In this document: positions 1 through 10,311 of the stretch, piece by piece
Layout: each line of letters starts with the position of its first letter
Numbering within the stretch: position 1 is the stretch's first letter
NCBI GenBank assembly: GCA_032718475.1
Contig: JAUCBJ010002503.1
Coordinates: forward strand, 1 to 56,713
Source: Nemertoderma westbladi
Lineage: Eukaryota; Xenacoelomorpha; Nemertodermatida; Nemertodermatidae
Length of the DNA: 56,713 nucleotides
Reading direction: 5' to 3'
Translations under genes and position numbers: made by a program
The notes under the pieces: model-generated
The model's input: the letters and a program-made list of their open reading frames with translations, nothing else
What the model was told of the DNA's origin: nothing
Databases searched by the model: none

Positions 1-784
1 TATTGATACAGTTTGGGTAGGGCGGGTTGACCTCATTTGACTTTATGAAGTTAATAACAACAGTTATTGCTAGTAATATTTTGGGCAAAAAGGGCTTCTT
101 CAGGGAATTATGTATGAATAGAAAAACTGCACTAAACTACTGGACTACTATTAACGCCTACAAACTCAGTACAGGTACTGGGATTAAAACATACTGACTG
201 CTAATCTATTACTTAGCCAATAAGAACTTTGCACCAAAATTTATTTGTTAAAGGCGGTTTTCAAAATTGCGAAAAATACGGAAGGTTGCAGTTGAAAAAT
301 TGTACACCAAAAATATACGGAGGAGGGTTACATTTAAATAGTGCACCAAAATAATAAATGAAATAAATTTCAGACTGCAAAGCATTTAGGGAAACCGAAA
401 CGAATTTATCTCCATCCCCCACACATACTGTAGATTGTCACCAACCAGTGTCGAACTCATTTACGTATTGTACGTTTATAGCTGGTTTGAGGCGTTGGCC
501 GAATCCTTACAGCGGTGTAATATCGTTGAAAGCGTGTTGTGCATTTGTGAGCATGGGATGGGGTTCTTATCGGCGTATTGTGCTCCGGCTGATGTTTTAC
601 CTAATCTTTAAAGAAAACGGTTTCGCTTTCAAAGGATTTACAATTGGGAACATAAAAATTTGATGTGCTGGCTCTGGTGCGTAGGAACGTGTATCACTCA
701 ATGTGTATTACTTTCCTTTAAAAGGTACCCAAATTAAAATAGGCTAAAACGACACCCAAACGACACACCTGCAAGTTGAGTAAA
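1..784. other. AT-rich DNA without a recognisable gene
   Basis: No convincing coding region is seen on either strand; a 71-codon frame at 448-663 has no family features. The phrase TTGCACCAAAAT and a close variant occur near 230 and 340, which suggests a decayed repeat. Confidence 0.5.
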
Positions 785-985
785 ATGTATTCCAGAAACA
801 CGGGTAGGCCTCGTGCAGATATTGACGCCTTTAGTTATGTTACTGGTACAGTACAGTACCTTACGAATCAGTGTTTCTCTTCTAAGGAAATTTCAAATCT
901 GCTCTGAGTTTCAGAGAGAACAATTAAAAGGCGATGTAGTCAGTTTGGCTTAAGTAATCAAAGATTTACCGAGATAAAAACGTGA
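785..985 (+). pseudogene. Integrase-type transposase, N-terminal HTH fragment
   Basis: A 67-codon frame opens with ATG at 785 and runs to TGA at 983-985, with one internal TGA at 905-907. Its translation contains GRPRADID, then FSSKEISNLL, then VSERTIKRRCSQFGLS and RFTEIK. The order of an LL-x-VS-x-RT-x-x-RR helix-turn-helix followed by FGLS and an F-x-EI box is what I know from the N-terminus of animal transposon proteins that carry a DDE integrase core further on. No integrase core follows, so this is a truncated relic broken by a stop codon. The assignment rests on motif memory and no alignment was run; a chance frame is unlikely but not excluded. Confidence 0.45.
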
Positions 986-1344
986 GTACCAATAGAAATA
1001 GCAAACAAAATACTTTCAGTCTTAGAGCAGAGAATGGATAGATTATTATCAATCAACCATTTATAACAGGATTCTAGAACTGCATGCACTTAACCTTTAA
1101 GAAATGTGGATAGGATCTTTATGAGAGAAAATAAGAGCACTGTTGTCGGAATATAAGATGAGTTTCAAATCGGGACCTATACTATTTATCATTTCTATCA
1201 ATTATATTATTTACATAGCATACAAAAACCAGAGGACCTAATGCTAATGTACTACCTTGCAGTACACCACAGGTAATATTTCGTACAGTACCATTCTTAA
1301 GAAAACGGGTACATTAGGTCTAGACTGGTACGTTTTGAACTACT
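986..1344. other. AT-rich spacer
   Basis: Nothing recognisable. The short frames here lack any motif. Confidence 0.5.
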
Positions 1345-1815
1345 ACTATCGCCATGCTGTGTTGCAGAAGCATTATATATTTTACAAATATGTTAATAAT
1401 GCTGTGCCGGCCGGCTTGTTGAAAAAATTGCCCCACCACAACTCCGTATCACCCATGACATCTGCTTGTTAATCTGCATCTTCAAGGTCAATGCCCTTTA
1501 AGAGGTGTCTCAAGAAAGTAATGGGCTGTCCACCATGCTTATTCACTCCATGAGGCCGCCAGAGTACACGCTTATGCACTGGCTGGTCCTCACGGCTAAG
1601 GCAATGTCCTACAAAGCAGAAGCAAGTCTGTTCCAAGTGTCAAGCTTGGGGAGACTACTGAAACACATACAATGCTGTAAAAAAATTGATTTGGAGATGT
1701 GTTCATTGTACTTGATACAAGCATTAACACAGCTGTATGCATGCAATACAGTTAGTTTTCTTAATCAGGATCTTGCAAGGTCAGATATTGACCAAAATCG
1801 GGTCGCCAAATTAAT
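1345..1815 (-). mobile_element. Family-L LINE, old 3' fragment (copy a)
   Basis: Read on the minus strand, this matches the last 300-450 bases of the family-L LINE found intact at 20112-23731: the ACTACTACTA tail complement, the AATGCTGTGCCGG block, the TCAAGAAAGTAATGGGCTG block and the CACTGGCTGGTCCTCACGGC block are in order. Divergence is much higher than among the other copies, and about 25 extra bases sit near 1370-1395, so this is an old insertion. Similarity fades after about 1660. The foldback element at 1816 was inserted at its far edge. Confidence 0.8.
1806..1815. repeat. Target-site duplication of foldback element, left
   Basis: CCAAATTAAT directly abuts the left terminal inverted repeat; the identical 10 bases abut the right end at 3239-3248. 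Confidence 0.85.
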
Positions 1816-2057
1816 ACAAGTCCCTAAAAGGTGCCACCATGCTCCATAGCGCGGGAAATTCAAATGATTGGAAGACATGTAATTTGTACTGGAAAGGGTG
1901 GCAGATCAGATCTGCCACCTATATTTTGGCGGTAAATTCAAATCGGTTTTAACATTGAATACATGAATAGAGTAAGACTAATGTAATTCATTGAATCAGA
2001 ATAAATTATTTCTTATCGGTTTAACTCACTCATCCGTTGTTGTTGTTGTTTTATCTA

Positions 2058-2225
2058 TTCTGGGACTTCGAGCAGCACGTGAACAACTAAACCAGCACGT
2101 TAACTAGTCTGGGGCTTAGAGCAGCACATGAACAACTAAACTGGCTGGTTACCTATAGTCTGGGACTTCGAGCAGCGCGTGAACAACTAAGCTGACTGGT
2201 TAACTAGTCTGGGACTTCGAACAAA
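2058..2225. repeat. Subterminal 50-bp tandem repeats, left arm
   Basis: Units begin TCTGGGACTTCGAGCAGC at about 2058, 2108, 2159 and 2208, and most contain GTGAACAACTAA. Such arrays in foldback elements often hold transposase-binding sites; here that is inference. Confidence 0.75.
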
Positions 2226-2809
2226 ATTGCAAATTGAGGAGGGGGTTCGGTGGATTTGGCTTAACTTCTATCAGTAAAATGTAAAGGACATTTATTATTT
2301 GCTTGTATCACTTATAATTACATCAGAACATTATAATTATAACAATTATACACTTATACCAGTATACAGTAAATTAATAGTAGATTTCAAGTAGATAAAT
2401 GATGATAGGATAGAAAGGCGCAGTAAATTGATATATTTTTGGCGGTATTTTCTAATTACAGAATATCATATATCCATTACAAACTGTACACAGTGTGCTA
2501 CAGTATGTACGTGGGTACGTACTAAAAGGTCAAGGAGCTAGAGCAGTAGACTTCATACTGTAAACTTACTGTAGTGTAGTAGCTACTGCATGTGAAGTAG
2601 GCCTACACTACATACATTTATCTTATTTAGGCCTACTACGAAATATTGCGTAGTGTAATTCATAAGAAATATATACAGCTGTACAACAGGGAACTGATAG
2701 TAAAATATATCGCAGAGACCTACTGTAATAACAATACGTGTATAATGCCTATACTGCTATATCTGTCACTGTCCCAGACAAGTACCAGAATAGTTAACCA
2801 GTCACAGCT

Positions 2810-2990
2810 TAATTGTTCACGTGCTGCTCGAAGTCCCGGACTTGTTAACCACCCAGTTTAGTTATTCACGTGCTTCCCGAACCCCATACTAGTTAACATG
2901 CTGGTTTAGTTGTTCACGTGCTGCTCGAAGTCCCAGACTAGGTAACAAGCCAGTTTAGTTGTTCATATGCTGGCTGCTCGAAGTCCCAGA
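2810..2990. repeat. Subterminal 50-bp tandem repeats, right arm
   Basis: The same unit as in the left arm in inverted orientation, with GTGCTGCTCGAAGTCCC repeated about four times, some units with small deletions. Confidence 0.75.
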
Positions 2991-3238
2991 ATACAGTAGA
3001 TAAAACAACAACAATAACGGATGAGTGAATTAAACCGATAAAAAATTATTTATTCTGATTCAATGAATTACATTAGTCTTACTCTATTCATGTATTCAAT
3101 GTTAAAACAGATTTGAATTTACCGCCAAAATATAGGTGGCAGATGTGATCTGCCACCCTTTCCAGTACAAATTCCATGTATTTCAATCATTTGAATTTTC
3201 CGCGCTATGGAGCAGGGTGGCACCTTTTAGGGACTTGT

Positions 3239-3248
3239 CCAAATTAAT
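3239..3248. repeat. Target-site duplication of foldback element, right
   Basis: CCAAATTAAT, identical to 1806-1815. Confidence 0.85.
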
Positions 3249-4093
3249 GGAGCAGTCCCTCAAGACCCAAAGCACCGTAGATGACACCATCATAAAAGAG
3301 TGACATAAAAGAGAGTGACAAAAATAGCATGCCTAATAATTTATTATAATTCATAGTAACTTTTCATATTTTTCATAACTAGTATATTATATTATATAAC
3401 TTTTCGTTTTTGCATCGTTCATTATTTAGATAGAATATGGTTTAAAAAACATGACATTCAAACAAGGGAAGGTAGATTATTATAATAGTTATAGTCCGCT
3501 ACATGGAGGGGATGTCTGGTGATGTGCACATCAACCACTCCCGAAATTCTACTAGACTAGTGTCGAGTATTAATAAATTTTCTTCGAACCTGGAATATAT
3601 ATAGAAAGTTATTTCCAAATTGAAATGCAATATATCTAGATATAGAAATCTAGATATCTATATCTAGATATCTATTTCTAGATATCTTATAAAAATATAT
3701 CTATATCGAAATGCTATATATCATGGTATGACATAAAGTAGCAGTATTCTTTCGCAGGGATGGATCCAGGAATGTTTTTTTTTTACAATAATTATAATAA
3801 TAGACAATTTATGTAAATTCAATTATTTATTAGGTATCTATAAGTCAAGGACTTCTAGAATAGTAAGTATATATACCATTCTAGAAGTCCTTGCTATAAG
3901 TGAAAATCTCTAATAATTAATTTTAATTTATTAAAATTATTATTAACATTAATATAATATACAATTAAAAATAATCGTATGTGACAATTTTGCCTCTTGG
4001 CATAGATGTTACGAATGGCATATATCTATAGGAATGTCAATGTCCCGATGAACACTCATGAGAGCAAGCCCACGCTCCTGGGTCATAGTTGAT
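3249..4093. other. AT-rich spacer with short palindromes
   Basis: No gene. It holds a dense self-complementary stretch at about 3629-3690 made of repeated CTAGATATC/GATATCTAG words, and a separate perfect hairpin at 3846-3893. Confidence 0.6.
3846..3893. repeat. Perfect short hairpin
   Basis: CAAGGACTTCTAGAAT at 3846-3861 is exactly complementary to ATTCTAGAAGTCCTTG at 3878-3893, leaving a 16-base AT-rich loop. Function unknown; a tiny MITE end pair or cruciform are possibilities. Confidence 0.8.
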
Positions 4094-4312
4094 CTAAGGT
4101 AAGTTTTTAGAAGCTTTCATTTTGAAAACGAAGGTTCCACTGTGGCATTTGAAACTGGGACAGTTCCAAATATTATGCTGAGCATCATTTCCACAGATGG
4201 CATGAATTGGTCCTCCGCCATCATGATCCAAGTGGAAATACAAGTCTCCACTTTGCTGGGGTCGCTTTAGTTCATCACTAAGTTGACTGGTGCTGCGCAT
4301 ACATGCTTTCAC
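4094..4312 (-). pseudogene. Possible retrotransposon Gag zinc-knuckle fragment
   Basis: A 72-codon minus-strand frame contains HAICGNDAQHNIWNCPSFK, where the Cys and His spacing followed by W-x-C-P-x-F resembles the Cys-His knuckles of BEL/Pao-type Gag regions. No protease or reverse transcriptase frame is adjacent. In-frame stops flank it. This is only a resemblance in a short stretch, so an unrelated Cys-containing ORF is quite possible. Confidence 0.2.
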
Positions 4313-4793
4313 CTCAGCAGTAACAACGGTCTTTGGTTGAAATCTGAATCAATTTAGTGTTTAAGCTTGTCTGTAACTTACAATATCCAGACGCATAATC
4401 TCTTTACATGTTTGACTGTTCCTCGAGTTTCTGTTCAGAGCCAGCCTCCGATTTATCATCAAAAGTCACATCTTTTTGTCTGATATTGGCCTTCAAGCGC
4501 CAATTTTATTTAACCGATCTTGAACTATCCTTCAGAATAACATTTCATAAATCTGGCTGGAATGGTCCTGTTTGGTAATATTGTTTAAGATTCATTGTAT
4601 AGAAAGTCGTCTAGTTTATTGAATTCCTTCCCACCTTTCTTAATATCGTCCCCTGAACAGAGCTCTAATTTTAATACAGGAACCAAATGTATTATTTACA
4701 TCCCAAGACAACTATTGGGGATGATAATATTCTCTCCCATTAAGAATGACTACATCTAAACATCTACGGTATTGGATATAGAATCCTGGTCAC
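4313..4793. other. Spacer, no gene seen
   Basis: Both strands are full of stops and I recognise no repeat. Confidence 0.5.
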
Positions 4794-4956
4794 TTACAAC
4801 CTCGGGGCACCATGGACAACACACCCAATTTGGTCGCATCTCATTCCCACAACTGTGAAATCTTCACGGGCCGGCCTCTTATTTATCATTATTTTACAAA
4901 CTGGGCAACGGGTAAATTGTTCTTCTAACGATTCCCCACATGTAAGACATTCCATC
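4794..4956 (-). pseudogene. Frameshifted Cys-rich (zinc-binding-like) fragment
   Basis: On the minus strand a start ATG at 4954-4956 is followed by ECLTCGESLEE. A one-base shift in a run of A (about 4920) then gives RCPVCKIMINKR and a tail with further Cys and His residues. The CxxC then CPxCK pattern is like the second half of a RING or zinc-ribbon fold. Without the shift the frame ends after about 20 codons. Either a decayed gene or a sequencing indel; family not assigned. Confidence 0.2.
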
Positions 4957-5073
4957 ATTTATCATGTATATATTACAGTGGTGTATATATATTATTATTC
5001 AATCACTTACAGTCTGACTGTGTGTAGACTATACTGGTACTAAATAATTAGGAATATAGTAGCATGAGGGGGT

Positions 5074-5088
5074 GGGGGGGGGGGGGGG
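5074..5088. repeat. G15 homopolymer
   Basis: Fifteen consecutive G, in a GGGGGT-G15 context. One of eight G or C runs of at least 12 bases in the window. Confidence 0.9.
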
Positions 5089-5283
5089 AGTCCATATGGA
5101 AAAAATATATACCATCACCAGTACATATAAATAATGAAATAGATTAAAATATTGTAACACCCTTTATATTTATTATACTCTGCCCTGTATATGGTGAGGT
5201 TGCAATGTTCCATTTTGATACCAGTTGATTCACAAAAACTACCCTGAGAATTTGAAATCCACAACAAATATGGATTAACCATA

Positions 5284-5622
5284 ATGATCATATTGCTTAG
5301 CCCTAATTTCATGGGGAGTAATGGATAAACTAGAAAACCAGATATTCAAAGTTGTATTGCTTTCATCAATTACATTGCATGATATATGCGAAATGAAAGA
5401 GTGAGTATTTAGAATCGACAGCGTGATTAATGCATCTTGCCCCCCTTTATACAATTGGATTTCTCGAATGAGACCGAATATTGGCATTGTGTTTGAATAT
5501 TTCTGTATGTCATCACTATCGGCTATGGTTATATTAATGATTTGAATTCCTCTAATTAGGTTGTACAGAAAGCCCGTTTCAGTTGCATTCAGTGTATAAC
5601 AAACATTTTCCTGATGTATTTA
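5284..5622 (-). CDS. Unrecognised ORF, open for about 113 codons
   Basis: The minus frame is free of stops from about 5622 down to the stop beside 5280, but the only good ATG is internal (5485-5487), giving 70 codons. The open part includes TGFLYNLIRG, MPIFGLIREIQLYKGG and ITPHEIRAKQYDHYG. I recognise no family. It lies on the same strand as the Cys-rich fragment downstream, so both could come from one decayed element; that is speculation. Confidence 0.2.
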
Positions 5623-5703
5623 TGAGAAACTTTGGTACGTTTCTATAACATTGCTGAATTGTAATCCAGCGATAAGTACAGCATGTTGTGCTTCAAATCT
5701 CAT

Positions 5704-5850
5704 AGCCCAATGAGCTCGTGGGGGGCAAAGTTGATAATATCTGCAACAATATGCATCATACAATGCAACTTTGGGAATGATAGGCCATATAGACAGATGA
5801 ACATCTGGCCATGTGTAATAATTAACCACTGCATGACATCTAGGTCATCT
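5704..5850 (+). repeat. Repeat S, copy 1 (5' flank of LINE copy b)
   Basis: About 147 bases from GCCCAATGAGCTCG to CATCTAGGTCATC. The same sequence follows the LINE at 9548-9702 and appears inverted at 9845-10013. The three copies differ mainly in the length of their G/C run and a few bases. It directly precedes the LINE 5' end, so it may be a very long target-site duplication. Confidence 0.85.
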
Positions 5851-6266
5851 CGGTCAGGTCAGGTATTCTAGGTCATTGATCAAGAAAACTTGCCACCTCC
5901 ATGCAGTATAAAGGAGGTGCCACCTGTAGCTGCATAGACCCTCTTACTAGGGCAAATCTGGTCCTGCAACTAGGACACCCTTTGTTCTGGGATAAGGACG
6001 CCCTTGGTCCTGGATTAAGGACCCATATACTTGGCTGCAGGGGTATATGGCCTGGCCAGGCACATGGTGATCTACCAATGGCTGGTCAGGAGTAGAGTGT
6101 TCTCATGTCCACTCTGAGTACACTTCACTGCAACCTGCACCTGGCAGCAGGGGTACTGGGCATGACCCAGCCGATGAGCTGCACAGCCAATGGTGGGGTC
6201 GTGTGCGTCAGAATAGATATGTGATGGGCCTCATATCTGACTCCACTGCGACACCCACCCTGTGAA

Positions 6267-7490
6267 ATGGCAAACCAGGGTGTGGTATTTGCCCCGAGAG
6301 CTGCGTTGGCAAAAAAGCACCCCCCAACCCCCACTATGGATTACATTAGTAATGCGGTGGTCCAGCCACTGGAGGCCAGTGGAATGACTGGACACAATCG
6401 GCCTCACAGGCATCAGTTATCTCCTGACTGGCTGCCTGTCTCACCCCCTACTGGAGGGAGAGCAGCCAACAATTCTTTGAGTCCCTTTCCTGATGACCTT
6501 TCTGGCCCAAACCCTGGGTCATCAGGGAGGCCAGATTGTGAGTGGGAGAGGGATTCTGGAGTTGGAGGCTACTCTCATGTTCCACCCCGACCAACAAAGC
6601 CATTGGTGAATCTGAGGCAAGTCACTAGACTAGCCCCAGTAAACACCCTAACACTCGGGTCCCCAATGCGACAAGGTGAGCTGACTGCCTTGGTAGATAA
6701 GCTTTCTCTTAGCGCAGTGGGTGTTCAAGAGCACCGAATGCAGACTGGACAGACTGATGAGGTTCTGATTTAAGGACATGGGGGGATGGTTGGCAACTCG
6801 CCCTCGCGTCAGCAGATGATAGTGGCAATGGTGGAATTGGTCTATTGATGAATCCAACTGCACATGCAACATTGGACAAAATAGACCAAATCTCTAACCG
6901 CATCATCCGTTGCCACTTCTGATGTTCTGGAAGACTGGCTAAGAAGTTTCCTGAGGTGGTTCTGATTGTGTGCTACTCTCCAACTAGTGTTGCCCCTGTA
7001 GGGGAGGTGGAACATTTCTACCACAATCTACAAGCAGCTACTGATGGAGTGGATCAGCATGCATTCTTAACATTCCTGGGAGACTTTTGCAAGTCTGCAT
7101 CAATCACCTACATCACCCTGGGTCTATAGCAATAGTGTTAACCGTTATTCCATCCATCTTCAGGATTTTATCTCAGGAAATGGATTGTTTTCGGCTGGAA
7201 CCCAGTTCAAGAAGCGAACTGGAAAGCTATGGACTCATAGTGGACCCAGTGGTCACAAGTCCCAGATAGACCATATTCTGTTTCGTAGGAAATACAGGAG
7301 CTCTATACAAGACTGTAATGCATTTACACTTCGACCCTTCTCCAGTGATCACCGCCTTATTGTGGCCAAGGTAAGACTTAGTCTGTATGCTAGCAGAACA
7401 ACGGAATCTGCCTTGCTGCGGCATGGCTGGTCCTCTGTTGCAACAGCCACGTGTGAGATCCAGCTTCACACTACAGCTGAGCAACAGGTA
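6267..7490 (+). pseudogene. LINE endonuclease domain, frameshifted (copy b)
   Basis: APE-like nuclease that nicks the target DNA to prime reverse transcription. The first frame (6267-6773) contains VNTLTLGSP and VGVQEHRMQTG, the Asn and Glu motifs of the fold. A TAA at about 6771 and a frameshift follow; further motifs appear in other frames, including a region near 7185-7380 with SQIDHILF and SSDHRLIVAK, the Asp-His motifs at the end of the fold. The GDFNA motif region near 7080 is damaged. This copy keeps the DHILF section that copy e has lost. Confidence 0.75.
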
Positions 7491-9507
7491 TGAGGTTCTT
7501 GCCTCTGAGGCGACAGATCACTGTGAGGGCTATACTGCCCTTCACAGAAGCAGTTAAGTTAGCAGCTGCAGAAACAGTTTCTGTATACCTTCGAAACAGG
7601 AAAAGGGCCTCCTGGACTGACAACAAAATTCAGAAGTCCCAAAATGACCACTATAAGGCGCAGAAAGAGTCCCAACTCAAACAGACTACAGCGGCCAAGA
7701 ATGCAGTTAAGGCTGCATCTAGGTCCCTGAACAGGCAGTACTCTGTTAATCTACAGGAGCTAATAAACCAACAGGTTGATGCCATCAATGATGCTGATGA
7801 CAGCAGGCCATCATCCCAGGCATGGAAATCAATCGACTTGCTTACTGGGCGGAAAAGCCAACCAACCACCAAGGTTAAGGCTGAATCACCAGCCAATCGC
7901 CTCAATGGTTGGAAGAGCCCACTTTGAAAAGCTGGTCAATAATGACAGGGTATTGCCTGATAACCTCCTTTGCAGAAGTGAAGGCTGCTGCAAAGAGCAT
8001 TAAGACCAATTGTGCCAGTGGAGTAGATGGTGTTCCCCCTGAGGTCTTTAAAATACCTGAGTGTTTAAAGCTCATCTATCCCATCATAGTAGACATGTAC
8101 CAAATAACAAGAGTCCCACAAGAAATGAAAACAAATAAGTTGGTGCCAGTTCCCAAGAAGGGCAACCTAACACTCTATGGTTCTTTTCGGGGAATCTCAT
8201 TGATCTCGATTGCTGCAAAGCTATACAATAGAATTCTATTAAATCGCATCAGGGATCCCATTGAGAGACTGCTTCGTGGAAATCAGAATGGGTTCTGTAA
8301 AGGTCGTGGGACCATGGAGCCCATTTTGGCACTTAGAAGGATAATTGAAGAGTTATCAAAAAAGAAAGACAGGCATCTGGCTGTTATCTTTGTTGACTTC
8401 TTCAAGGCCTTTGATTCAGTCTCTCGCTCACGTATGTTCAGCATACTTTCATTATATAGGATTCCTGATGAAATTATTGCAGCAATCAGATCAGTATACG
8501 ATGGTTCGACAACATTTGTGTCTACTGTTGACGGTGACACAGAACCATTTGAAGTGTTATGGGGCATCCTCCAGGGAGACACACTTGCACCATTCTTGTT
8601 CATAATTGTGGTTGACTATGGTCTATGCATGTCCTTAGATCATCCTAATGATGATGGGGTGATGATAACTCCACCTACTGGCTCCAGAAGTCGAGGAAAT
8701 CCTGCCAAGTACCTAACTGATCTTGACTTTGCTGATGACTTAGGAGTACTCTCAGAATCACTAGAGGGAGCCCAACGGCTCCTCAGCTCATTAGAACATG
8801 CTGCTTCTAGTGTTGGTCTTTTTATTAACTCCAGAAAGACCAAAATTTCGACAGTTAACTTTGAAAGTCCTCAGCAAGTCTCTGATCGGATGAGCATAAG
8901 CTCAAAGGATGGTATGCTTGAGCATGTGGACGACTTCTGTTACCTGGGATCATGGATCCGGAAGTCAGGTGAGGACCTTCGAATACGTAAGGGAAAGGCA
9001 TGGGCAGCCTTGAATAGGCTTTCCAGGATTTGGAAGTCACCGAGAATTAATCGGAAACTTAAGGTCTGATTATTTAGAGCAGCAGTAGTTCCAGTACTCC
9101 TCTATGGGAGTCCATGCTGGGCTCTAACTGCTGAGGACACCAAATCTCTGGATGGCACATTCACAAGAATGCTACGCCGGGTTAATTGTGTCAAGTACAA
9201 TGCACACATCTCCAACCAGACACTATATAACATTGGAGGTGTCTCATTGGTTCCCACAAGCTTGACACTAGAACAAAATCGCCTCCGCTTTGCAGGACAT
9301 TGCTTTCGCCGTGAGGACCAGCCAGTGCATAATCTTGTACTTTGGCAGCCTCATGGAGTGAATAAGCATGGTGGACAGCCCATGACTTTCTTGAGATGCA
9401 TCTTAAAGGACACTGGCCTTGAAGATGCGGATGATCTAGCAAATGTCATGGGTGATAGGGAGTTGTGGCGGCGCAATTTTGTTGACAAGCCGGCACAGCA
9501 TTCTTAA
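7490..9507 (+). pseudogene. LINE reverse transcriptase, broken (copy b)
   Basis: The longest frame, 7909-9069, has the RT core: GSFRGISLISIAAK, VDFFKAFDS (motif A), LQGDTLAPF (motif B) and DFADDLGVL (motif C, catalytic Asp pair). Upstream, 7490-7927 encodes the linker with LINQQVDAINDADDS; about 20 codons of copy e are deleted at the join. The frame stops at a TGA where copy e has CGA, then resumes at 9169-9507 for the C-terminal region ending DKPAQHS. The catalytic residues survive, but the polyprotein cannot be made whole. Confidence 0.85.
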
Positions 9508-10311
9508 AAATGCAGCTGCAATGCAGCATGCCGATCCTAGTAGTAGTAGCCCAATGAGCTCGCTGGGGGGGGGGGGGACAAAGTTGATAATGTCTGCAAC
9601 AATATGCATCATACAATGCAACTTTGGGAATGATAGGCCATATAGACAGATGAACATCTGGCCATGTGTAATAATTAACCACTGCATGACATCTAGGTCA
9701 TCATCGTAAATAGTGAATGACATGCAAATACTGACAATATTATATTATTTTATATATTATTTATTTATTTATTATTATTTTATATTATCTTATATTTATC
9801 TTATATTATATATTGTCAGTATTTGCATGTCATTCACTATTTACGATGATGGCCTAGATGTCATGCAGTGGTTAATTATTACACATGGCCAGATGTTCAT
9901 CTGTCTATATGGCCTATCATTCCCAAAGTTGCATTGTATGATGCATATTGTTGCAGACATTATCAACTTTGTCCCCCCCCCCCCCCCCCCCCCCTCCACG
10001 AGCTCATTGGGCTGCTACTACTACTACGATCGGCATGCTGCATTGCAGCTGCATTTTTAAGAATGCTGTGCCGGCTTGTCGACAAAATTGTGCCGCCACA
10101 ACTCTCTATCACCCATGACATTTGCTTGATCATCCGCATCTTCAAGGCCAGTGTCCTTTAAGATGCGTCTCAAGAAAGTCATGGGCTGTCCACCATGCTT
10201 ATTCACTCCCTAAGGCTGCCAAAGTACAGGATTATGCACTGGCTGGTCCTCACGGCGAAAGCAATGTCCTGCAAAGTGGAGGCAATTTTGTTCTAGTGTC
10301 AAGCTTGGCGC
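9248..10311. repeat. 1-kb inverted repeat joining two LINE tails
   Basis: Arms of about 490 bp, 9248-9740 and 9810-10311, flank a 70-base AT-rich centre. Going inward, each arm contains the last 300 bases of family L, its TAG tail, repeat S with a G or C run (13 and 22 bases), and a terminal stretch ending in ACTGACAATA or its complement. The arms are near-identical apart from homopolymer lengths and scattered substitutions. It could arise from an inverted duplication or an assembly foldback artefact. Confidence 0.9.
10014..10311 (-). mobile_element. Family-L LINE 3' fragment (copy c)
   Basis: Minus-strand copy of the last 298 bases of family L, the right arm of the inverted repeat. Its TAG tail (CTACTACTACTAC on the plus strand) abuts inverted repeat S, and its 5' truncation at about 10311 abuts the Helitron-like relic. 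Confidence 0.9.

Larger units (their letters stand above)
1816..3238. mobile_element. Foldback (long-TIR) DNA transposon, non-autonomous, MULE-like
   Basis: The 1,423-bp unit starts ACAAGTCCCTAAAAGGTG and ends with its reverse complement. The two arms, about 1816-2240 and 2780-3238, are inverted copies of each other with scattered differences, so the strand could fold into a stem of roughly 400 bp. Each arm carries about four tandem units of 50 bp. The middle (2240-2780) is AT-rich and encodes nothing recognisable. It is flanked by a perfect 10-bp direct repeat. Long TIRs together with a 9-11-bp target duplication are typical of Mutator-like (MULE) and foldback elements; that superfamily label is inference, because no transposase is present. 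Confidence 0.85.
5853..9547 (+). mobile_element. Family-L LINE (RTE-like), nearly full length, copy b
   Basis: Starts with GTCAGGTCAGGTATTCTAGG, the same 5' end as copy e, and ends with a TAG-repeat tail after CATGCCGATCC. It has a 5' leader of about 410 bases, then an APE-type endonuclease and a reverse transcriptase. It is inactive: frameshifts occur through the endonuclease and linker, about 60 bases present in copy e are missing near 7963, and a CGA-to-TGA change at about 9067 stops the RT frame. A short-repeat tail and endonuclease plus RT without a separate ORF1 suggest the RTE group, but the clade is tentative. Confidence 0.9.
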
